Shown here in pieces: positions 1 through 6,577 of a DNA stretch of 64,000 nucleotides (position 1 is its first letter; each line of letters starts with the position of its first letter). Source of the DNA: an uncultured Cellulomonadaceae bacterium (GTDB lineage: Bacteria > Actinomycetota > Actinomycetes > Actinomycetales > Cellulomonadaceae). The notes below the pieces were generated by a model. The model was not told the origin of the DNA. It saw nothing but the letters and a program-made list of their open reading frames with translations, and did no database searches. The position numbers and the translations under genes were made by a program. Location: assembly GCA_947495165.1 (NCBI GenBank), contig CANLXM010000002.1, positions 558,001-622,000 on the forward strand. Direction: 5' to 3'.

Positions 1-1074
1 GCCACCCTCGCGATCCTCAACATCGCCGAAGCCGGCGACCACGTCGTGGCGAGCCCGAGCCTGTACGGCGGGACGTACAACCTGCTGCACCACACCCTGG
101 CGAAGCTCGGGGTCCAGACCACCTTCGTCACCGACCCGCACGACGCCCAGGCGTGGCGCGACGCCGTGCAGCCCAACACCAAGCTCTTCTTCGCCGAGTC
201 CATCCCGAACCCGCGCTCGGACGTCCTCGACATCGAGACGGTCGCCGACGTCGCGCACACCGCCGGCGTCCCGCTGATCGTCGACAACACCGTCGCGACG
301 CCGTACCTCATCAACCCCCTGCGCTGGGGCGCCGACATCGTGGTGCACTCGGCGACGAAGTACCTGGGCGGTCACGGCACCGCGATCGGCGGCGTGATCG
401 TCGACGGCGGCAGCTTCGACTTCGCCCAGGACCCCGAGCGGTTCGCCAACTACAACACCCCCGACCCCTCCTACCACGGCCTCGTCTACGCACGTGACCT
501 CGGCGTCGGCGGCGCGTTCGGAGCGAACCTCGCCTTCATCCTCAAGGCGCGGGTGCAGCTGCTGCGCGACCTCGGCTCGGCGATCAGCCCGTTCAACGCC
601 TTCCTCATCGCCCAGGGCATCGAGACCCTCTCCCTGCGCGTCGAGCGGCACGTGTCGAACGCCCAGCAGGTGGCGGCCTTCCTCGAGGCGCGCGACGACG
701 TGGTCGGCGTGCACTACGCCGGCCTCGCCTCGAGCCCGTGGCACGCGAACCAGACCAAGTACGCCCCGAAGGGCGCAGGCGCCGTGCTGGCCTTCGAGAT
801 CGCCGGCGGCGCCGCGGCCGGCAAGGCGTTCGTCGACGGCCTGACGCTGCACTCGAACGTGGCCAACATCGGCGACGTCCGCTCGCTCGTGATCCACCCC
901 GCGTCGACCACGCACAGCCAGCTCACCGCCGCCGAGCAGGAGCGGTCCGGGGTCACCCCCGGTCTGGTCCGGCTCGCCGTCGGCATCGAGAACGTCGCGG
1001 ACATCCTCGCGGACCTCGAGGCCGGCTTCGCGGCAGCCGCCGCGCACGCCGGCCTCGCCACGGCCGAGGTCTGA
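1..1074 (+). CDS. metY: O-acetylhomoserine sulfhydrylase (MetY), 5' end cut by window
   Basis: PLP enzyme of the Cys/Met metabolism family. It makes homocysteine from O-acetylhomoserine and sulfide in the cytosol. The frame is open from the first base (ATLAILNIAEAGDHVV), so the N-terminus, probably 80-90 residues, lies outside the window. Visible family features are the YGGTYNL segment, the DNTVATPYL strand and the PLP-lysine motif SATKYLGGHGT. The C-terminal HPASTTHSQL block is typical of the MetY branch. metX starts 4 bases after the stop and supplies the substrate, which supports MetY over cystathionine gamma-synthase. No in-frame defect is seen. Confidence 0.93.
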   Translation, partial: ATLAILNIAEAGDHVVASPSLYGGTYNLLHHTLAKLGVQTTFVTDPHDAQAWRDAVQPNTKLFFAESIPNPRSDVLDIETVADVAHTAGVPLIVDNTVATPYLINPLRWGADIVVHSATKYLGGHGTAIGGVIVDGGSFDFAQDPERFANYNTPDPSYHGLVYARDLGVGGAFGANLAFILKARVQLLRDLGSAISPFNAFLIAQGIETLSLRVERHVSNAQQVAAFLEARDDVVGVHYAGLASSPWHANQTKYAPKGAGAVLAFEIAGGAAAGKAFVDGLTLHSNVANIGDVRSLVIHPASTTHSQLTAAEQERSGVTPGLVRLAVGIENVADILADLEAGFAAAAAHAGLATAEV

Positions 1075-1078
1075 GCCG

Positions 1079-2311
1079 ATGACGTCGCTCGAGCACGAGG
1101 CCGGCGACGCGCTCGCCCCCCCGCGCCTCGACGACGTCACCACCCGGCGTGCCGCTCCCCCGTACGCGGGGACGGCGCGCCGGGGCGGCCAGCCCGCAGG
1201 GGCAGGCCGCGGCTGGCGCCCGAGCCCCGCGCCCGGGCCAGTCGCGGCGGTCGGTGCGGTCGAGCTCGAGACCGGCACCGTCCTGCCCGACGTCGTCCTC
1301 GCCTACCAGACCTGGGGCACGCTCGCGGCCGACCGCTCCAACGCCGTGCTCGTGCTGCACGCGCTGACCGGGGGGACGGACGTCCGCACGGACGACCCGG
1401 CGCGGCCCGGCTGGTGGCAGGACCTGGTGGGGCCCGGGTGCCCGATCGACACCGACCGCTACTTCGTCGTCGCACCGAACGTCCTCGGGGGCTGTCACGG
1501 CTCGACCGGGCCGTCGTCGCTCGCGGCCGACGGACGTCCCTACGGCAGCCGCTTCCCGGTCGTCACGGTGCGCGACCAGGTGGCCGCCGAGATCCAGCTG
1601 AGCGTCGCCCTCGGGATCGACGCCTGGCAGTTCGTCGTCGGTGGGTCGATGGGCGGGCTGCGCGCCCTCGAGTGGGCGATCCTCGGGCCCGAGTCCGGGA
1701 TCGACGTCGTGTCCGTGGGCGTCATCGCCGCCACCGCCCAGTCGTCCGGGGACCAGATCGCCTGGGCGCACCCCCAGCTCGCGGCCATCCAGGCCGACCC
1801 GCACTTCCACGGGGGCGACTACTACGACCAGCCCGGCGCACCGACCACCGGGCTCGGCATCGCCCGGCAGATCGCCCACACCACCTACCGCAGCGCAGCG
1901 GAGCTCGACCGCCGCTTCGGTCGCATCCCCCAGGGCGCCGAGGACCCGCTGCGCGGCGGCCGGTTCGCCGTGCAGTCCTACCTCGACCACCACGCGCACA
2001 AGCTCGCCCGCCGGTTCGACGCCAACAGCTACCTGGTGCTGACCGAGTCGATGCTCACCCACGACCTCGGCAGGGACCGCGGCGGCGTCGACACCGCCCT
2101 CGCCTCGATCCAGGCACGGGTCATGGTGGCCGCCGTGGAGTCGGACCGGTTGTTCCTCCCTGCAGAGTCCGCGCGGATCGCGCGCCATGCCCCGCACTGT
2201 CCGGGGGTGCACATGATCCGCTCGGAGTACGGTCATGACGGGTTCCTGATCGAGGTCGGCCAGCTGGCCTCGATCGTCTCCGGGTTCCTCACGAGCCTCC
2301 CCCGCACCTGA
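1079..2311 (+). CDS. metX: Homoserine O-acetyltransferase (MetX)
   Basis: Alpha/beta-hydrolase-fold acyltransferase that activates L-homoserine with acetyl-CoA for the sulfhydrylation route to methionine. The nucleophile Ser is about residue 190 in VVGGSMGGLRALEW. The acid is in VESDRLF and the catalytic His in YGHDGFLIE near the C-terminus. HALTGG forms the oxyanion region. The first 50-55 residues are Pro/Gly/Ala-rich and outside the usual domain, so a start further in is possible. The ATG at 1079 was chosen because it follows the metY stop by only 4 bases. At 410 aa it is slightly longer than usual, owing to that extension. It forms an operon with metY. Confidence 0.95.
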   Translation: MTSLEHEAGDALAPPRLDDVTTRRAAPPYAGTARRGGQPAGAGRGWRPSPAPGPVAAVGAVELETGTVLPDVVLAYQTWGTLAADRSNAVLVLHALTGGTDVRTDDPARPGWWQDLVGPGCPIDTDRYFVVAPNVLGGCHGSTGPSSLAADGRPYGSRFPVVTVRDQVAAEIQLSVALGIDAWQFVVGGSMGGLRALEWAILGPESGIDVVSVGVIAATAQSSGDQIAWAHPQLAAIQADPHFHGGDYYDQPGAPTTGLGIARQIAHTTYRSAAELDRRFGRIPQGAEDPLRGGRFAVQSYLDHHAHKLARRFDANSYLVLTESMLTHDLGRDRGGVDTALASIQARVMVAAVESDRLFLPAESARIARHAPHCPGVHMIRSEYGHDGFLIEVGQLASIVSGFLTSLPRT

Positions 2312-2347
2312 CCCGGCCGCGCAGCGCCGCCGACCGAGAGGACGACC

Positions 2348-3079
2348 ATGACCGCTGACCTCGCCACGCTCGCCGGAGCGCTGCGCTCGCAGTGGGACCG
2401 GCTGCACGGGTGGCTCGAGCTGCTCGGCGACGACATGTACGGGCTCGCCGACCAGCCCAGCGCCCTCGACGGCTGGACCAACCGCGAGCTCGTCGCCCAC
2501 CTCGGGCGCGCGATGCGGCCGCTCGTCGACTTCCGCGAGGCTCCGTCGGGAACCGTCCCGCTGACGCTCGCGGAGTACCTCGGCACCTACCCCGAGCGGG
2601 CGAGCGAGATCGCGACCTCCACGCGCGAGCTCGCCGACGAGCTCGGGCCGGATCCCCTGCTGCACGTCACCACCGTCGCGACCGCGGGGCTGTCCCGGCT
2701 GGACGCGCTCGTGGGCTCTGACCGCCTCGTCGTCGAGGCGCGACGCGGCCCCATGCTGCTGCGGGAGCTCGCCGTGTCCCGCCTGATCGAGCTCGTGGTG
2801 CACGCCGACGACCTCGTCGTCTCGCTCGCACCCACCGTGGACGCCGTCGGGCCCCAGGACCCGCGCGACCCCGAGGCCCGACGCATCGTCGCCGAGGAGC
2901 TGCTGCGGATCGTCGTCACCCGCGGCGGCTGGAGCCTCGAGGTCGTCGACGCACTGACCTGGGTCCGGCTCGCGACGGGTCGCGTCCCGTACGACGTCGA
3001 CACGCTCGCGCACGCCCTCGCGCCGCAGTTCACCGCGGGCGGGGTCCCCGACCTCGGACGGATGCTGCCGCTGCTCTAA
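2348..3079 (+). CDS. Maleylpyruvate isomerase-like, mycothiol-dependent family protein
   Basis: A 243-aa protein of the DinB/MDMPI fold used by mycothiol-dependent enzymes. The sequence carries the expected metal triad: His51 in LVAHLG, and Glu148 and His152 in the ExxxH pattern of LIELVVHADDL. These positions correspond closely to the known MDMPI ligands. A GAGGA ribosome site precedes the ATG. The true substrate cannot be read: there is no gentisate or aromatic pathway nearby, so this is probably a mycothiol S-transferase or isomerase of unknown specificity. It lies 36 bases after metX and may be co-transcribed, though a methionine role is not implied. Confidence 0.8.
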   Translation: MTADLATLAGALRSQWDRLHGWLELLGDDMYGLADQPSALDGWTNRELVAHLGRAMRPLVDFREAPSGTVPLTLAEYLGTYPERASEIATSTRELADELGPDPLLHVTTVATAGLSRLDALVGSDRLVVEARRGPMLLRELAVSRLIELVVHADDLVVSLAPTVDAVGPQDPRDPEARRIVAEELLRIVVTRGGWSLEVVDALTWVRLATGRVPYDVDTLAHALAPQFTAGGVPDLGRMLPLL

Positions 3080-3138
3080 CCGGTCCCCCAGAGGGGCCCC
3101 CCCTGCCCCCGGGAGGGCGGTTCGCGTAGGTTGGGCTC

Positions 3139-4092
3139 ATGCTCGCCGCCTTCGCCGCACGCACCGATGCTGCGCACCCGCTGTCCGCACTCGAGATCGC
3201 CGACCAGCCCGCGCCCGCGGAGCGGGAGCACTGGACCCGCGTGACCGTCCGCGCCGCGAGCCTCAACCACCACGACCTGTGGTCCCTGCGCGGGGTGGGC
3301 CTGCCGGACTCGGCGCTGCCGATGATCCTGGGCACCGACGCCGCCGGGGTCACGGACGACGGGCGCGAGGTCGTGGTGCACGGCGTGATCGGGGCGGACG
3401 GGCACGGCGTCGGCCCCCACGAGAAGCGCAGCCTGCTCTCCGAGCGCTACCCCGGCACCCTCGCCGAGCAGGTCAGCGTGCCGACCGCCAACCTGATCGA
3501 CAAGCCGGCATCCCTGTCGTTCGAGGACGCTGCCTGCCTGCCCACCGCGTGGCTCACCGCGTACTCCCTGCTGTTCCGCGCCGCGAACCTCAAGCCGGGC
3601 GACGCTGTGCTCGTGCAGGGCGCCGGGGGCGGCGTCGCGTCCGCCGCGACCGCCCTCGGCGTCGCCGCGGGCCTCGAGGTGTACGTGACCTCGCGCAGCG
3701 CCGACAAGCGCACGCGGGCCACCGCCCTGGGCGCGACCGCCGTCGAGCCCGGTGCCCGCCTCCCGCGCCGCGTCGACGGCGTCGTCGAGACCGTGGGCAA
3801 GGCCACCTGGCGCCACTCCGCCGCGAGCCTGCGTCCCGGCGGCACCATCGCCGTCGCGGGGGCGACCACGGGCGACCCGGCGGCCGAGCTCACGCGCGTG
3901 TTCTTCAACGAGCTGCGGGTGCAGGGCGTCACGATGGGCTCGCGCGAGGACCTGCGCGCGCTCCTCGCGTTCCTGGACCGCCACGACCTGCGTCCCACGA
4001 TCGCGCAGGTGCTGCCGCTCGCTCGAGCCGACGAGGGCCTGGCGCTGCTCGAGTCCGGGGAGCAGTACGGCAAGATCGTCGTCGTGCCGTGA
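3139..4092 (+). CDS. Zinc-free MDR-family (quinone reductase-like) NAD(P)H oxidoreductase
   Basis: Medium-chain dehydrogenase/reductase, 317 aa. The N-terminal GroES-like domain holds the NHHDLW and LGTDAAG motifs, but the Cys cluster of the structural zinc is absent. The Rossmann domain has VQGAGGGVASAA as its dinucleotide site, and the protein ends in GKIVVVP as is usual. It reduces quinones or enals in related proteins, but the substrate is unknown here. There is no good Shine-Dalgarno directly before the ATG. TAGGTT sits exactly 6 bases before it, suggesting a leaderless mRNA. The stop overlaps the next start (GTGA), coupling it to the hydrolase. Confidence 0.85.
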   Translation: MLAAFAARTDAAHPLSALEIADQPAPAEREHWTRVTVRAASLNHHDLWSLRGVGLPDSALPMILGTDAAGVTDDGREVVVHGVIGADGHGVGPHEKRSLLSERYPGTLAEQVSVPTANLIDKPASLSFEDAACLPTAWLTAYSLLFRAANLKPGDAVLVQGAGGGVASAATALGVAAGLEVYVTSRSADKRTRATALGATAVEPGARLPRRVDGVVETVGKATWRHSAASLRPGGTIAVAGATTGDPAAELTRVFFNELRVQGVTMGSREDLRALLAFLDRHDLRPTIAQVLPLARADEGLALLESGEQYGKIVVVP

Positions 4093-5063
4093 GCACCGAC
4101 CCCGCGTGGCACGAGGACATCCTCGGCCCCGGGTACCGGGCGCTGACGCTCCCGCTCGCCGACGACGACGAGGGGGCCGTCGTCGCCACCCTCGTGCGGT
4201 ACGCCCCCGCGACGCCCGAGCCGCAGCGACCGGCCCGCGCCGTGCTGTACCTGCACGGGTGGAGCGACTACTTCTTCCAGACCGGGCTCGCCGAGCACTG
4301 GCACGAGCAGGGCGCCGCCTTCTACGCCCTCGACCTGCGCAAGTACGGCCGGAGCATGCGCGCGCACCAGACGCCCTGCTACACGGACGACCTCGCGGTG
4401 TACGACGAGGACATCGAGGCCGCCCTCGCCGTGATCCACGCCGACCTCGGCCGTCGCGCCTCGGTCATGATCATGGCGCACTCGACCGGCGGCCTCACCG
4501 CGGCCCTGTGGGCGCACCGCAACCCGGGACGCATCTCCGGGCTCATGCTCAACTCCCCGTGGCTCGAGCTGCAGGGCTCGGCCGTCGCCCGCACCGTGTC
4601 GACGCCCGCCATCGCCCAGCTCGCTCGCTTCCAGCCCCGCACGCCCCTGCCGAACATCGACCCGGGCTTCTACAACCGCACGATCCTCAAGGACGAGGGC
4701 GGCGAGTGGGAGTTCGACACCGCGTGGCGCCCCACGCCCTCGTTCCCCGTCCGCGCGGGCTGGCTCCGTGCGGTGATCGCCGGGCACGCGCAGGTCGCGC
4801 GGGGCCTGCGCATCGATGCTCCCGTGCTTCTCCTCCTGTCGCGACGCAGCCTCATCAGCGCGCGGTGGAGCGAGGACATGCGCGCGGCGGACATCGTGCT
4901 CGACGTCGACGCGATCGCACGCCGCACGGCCAACCTCGGTGACCTCGTGACCCTCGCGCGCATCCCCGACGGCGTGCACGACCTCGCACTGTCGGCACCG
5001 CGTCCCCGCGCGCAGTTCTTCGCCCACCTCACGCGCTGGACCAGCGCGTACGGCTGGGCCTGA
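4089..5063 (+). CDS. Alpha/beta hydrolase (serine aminopeptidase S33-like)
   Basis: A 324-aa cytosolic hydrolase starting at a GTG that overlaps the preceding stop by 4 bases. The core reads YLHGWSDYF (oxyanion strand), then AHSTGG with the nucleophile Ser (G/A-x-S-x-G). The C-terminal GVHDLALS carries the probable catalytic His. The organisation matches the monoacylglycerol-lipase/S33 branch (Hydrolase_4). It has no signal peptide. Coupling to the oxidoreductase suggests both act on one small-molecule or lipid substrate, but which one cannot be inferred. Confidence 0.83.
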   Translation: MSTDPAWHEDILGPGYRALTLPLADDDEGAVVATLVRYAPATPEPQRPARAVLYLHGWSDYFFQTGLAEHWHEQGAAFYALDLRKYGRSMRAHQTPCYTDDLAVYDEDIEAALAVIHADLGRRASVMIMAHSTGGLTAALWAHRNPGRISGLMLNSPWLELQGSAVARTVSTPAIAQLARFQPRTPLPNIDPGFYNRTILKDEGGEWEFDTAWRPTPSFPVRAGWLRAVIAGHAQVARGLRIDAPVLLLLSRRSLISARWSEDMRAADIVLDVDAIARRTANLGDLVTLARIPDGVHDLALSAPRPRAQFFAHLTRWTSAYGWA

Positions 5064-5072
5064 CGCTGCGGC

Positions 5073-6455
5073 TCAGAGCACCTCGGCGAGGGCAGGCCCG
5101 GTGGCGCTGCCGAGCCGCCACACGCGCCAGCCGTCCGAGCCCGCGCTGCCGCTCGCAGCCGCCGCGGCCGCGTGGGGCGACTGGAACCGCGCACCGTCGG
5201 GCAGGGCGATCGTGCCGTCCGGGTGCAACGTCGCCTCGAAGCGGTCACCACGACGCGCTCGCACCCACACGAGCGGCGCGGGCTCGTCCAGCTGCGCCGC
5301 GAGCGCGACCAGCTGGGCGTCCGGGGCGTCCGGGACCTCGCTCGGGCGGGCCACACCGCCGGCGCCGTGCGCCGCGCGGACCGCGCTCAGGTGGTTGGGA
5401 CTCGTGACGATCTGAGTCTCGCGCACGGAGGGGCGGGCGCTCAGGTAGCCCGCGGGGTGCACGGAGGAGCCCGTGGCGGACGGGACCGCAGCCGGCCGCG
5501 CGCGCGGCCGTGGCCCGGCCGGGGCGCCCTGGTGGGCGGGTGCCTGCAGGCCCTGGGTCACGGAGATCCGCGTCACCGAGCGCGCCGCGGCCGTGCGGGT
5601 GCGCGCCACCGGGCTCACGACGCGCGGAGCATCGACGCCCCTCGGCGCAGACGCCTGCGGCGCGCGGACCCTCGCCTCAGCGGCAGCGGTCGCCTCAGCG
5701 GCAGCGGTCGCCTCAGCGACGGCGGGGGCCTGAGCGACGGCGGGTGGCGCGAACGCCGAGACGGCGCGCACGGGCGCCGAGACCGCGCCGTGCGCGGACA
5801 CCGGCACCTCCGCCGACGCGAGGGGCGGCGTGAGCACCCCCACGCGGCCGACCACGGGCACCTCCTGCGTCGCCTCGAGGGCGCGCGGACCACGGCCCCC
5901 GGCGCCGAGCGGCGAGATGTCGATGAACCGGCGGCCGTCGGCCAGGTGCAGGACGCCGACCTTGAGCACGTCGACCCGCTGCCCCGGCTGACGGAGGAAC
6001 TCGAGGGCGTCCGAGGCCTCGGCATCGACCGACGAGCAGACCAGGACCAGGCGCACGCCGCCCGCGACGGCGGGCGCCGGGGCGCCGAGCGGGGTCTCGC
6101 GCTGGAACCGCGTGACGTCGGCCTCGAACTTCTCCGGACCGTCGGGATAGCGGTGCGCGAGGTCCGCACGGCTCAGCCGTCCGGCGATGCCCGCGCGACG
6201 CATGGCGTGGACCATCCCCGGGGCATCGAGCACGGGCACGATGTCGACCGCGAGCAGCGCGCCCGCGACGTCCAGGCACGTCAGGTAGGGGGCGTCAGGA
6301 TCGTCCCCGCCGTGCGCGATCGGCAGCACGCGCTCACCGAGCAGGCTCCCCAGGTGGTCCGTGACGACCGCGCCCGCGTCGGCGTCGAGCACCGCGGGCG
6401 CCGACTGCATCGGGACGAGGACCGGACGGTCGTCGTCGAGCTGGTAGATCGCCAC
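5073..6455 (-). CDS. RAMA-domain (modified-DNA reader) protein, hypothetical
   Basis: A 460-aa protein in three parts. (1) Residues 1-190 form a folded domain with DIVPVLDAPGM, a charged AHRYPDGPEKFEADVTRF helix, LVLVCSS and VLKVGVLHLADGRRFIDISPL. The last has the look of a restriction-nuclease-like or NERD-like core, but no catalytic triad is certain. (2) A long low-complexity Ala/Pro/Arg linker. (3) A C-terminal domain with the pattern RFEATLHPDGTIALPDG, SPHAAA and GWRVWRL, which fits RAMA, a domain associated with restriction systems and adenine methylases and predicted to read modified DNA. The GTG at 6455 was chosen because GGAGG lies 8 bases upstream; an ATG at 6485 is also in frame. 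No methylase or restriction subunit is adjacent. Confidence 0.65.
   Translation of the reverse strand: MAIYQLDDDRPVLVPMQSAPAVLDADAGAVVTDHLGSLLGERVLPIAHGGDDPDAPYLTCLDVAGALLAVDIVPVLDAPGMVHAMRRAGIAGRLSRADLAHRYPDGPEKFEADVTRFQRETPLGAPAPAVAGGVRLVLVCSSVDAEASDALEFLRQPGQRVDVLKVGVLHLADGRRFIDISPLGAGGRGPRALEATQEVPVVGRVGVLTPPLASAEVPVSAHGAVSAPVRAVSAFAPPAVAQAPAVAEATAAAEATAAAEARVRAPQASAPRGVDAPRVVSPVARTRTAAARSVTRISVTQGLQAPAHQGAPAGPRPRARPAAVPSATGSSVHPAGYLSARPSVRETQIVTSPNHLSAVRAAHGAGGVARPSEVPDAPDAQLVALAAQLDEPAPLVWVRARRGDRFEATLHPDGTIALPDGARFQSPHAAAAAASGSAGSDGWRVWRLGSATGPALAEVL
5673..5726. repeat. 18-bp tandem repeat, about three units, inside coding sequence
   Basis: Two identical 18-bp units (cgcctcagcggcagcggt) and a third diverged one, head to tail. 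They lie in the linker of the RAMA-domain protein and encode the Ala-Glu-Thr-rich stretch AEATAAAEA. The unit length is a multiple of 3, so copy number can change without a frameshift. It is not a CRISPR: there are no spacers. Confidence 0.85.
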
Positions 6456-6577
6456 TGACTGTGCCTCCGAGCGGTGGGTCGGCATGCGTCGGCCCACGCC
6501 TCCCGGCTGCGGGCGGTGCCAGCGTACGGCCTGCCGCCCGGAAGCGTAAGAGGGTGAGCACCTACGGGGAGCGGCGC

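Noticed and set aside
5673..5726. Tandem 18-bp repeats as a possible CRISPR fragment
   Set aside because: Units are contiguous with no spacers and encode an in-frame Ala/Glu/Thr linker.
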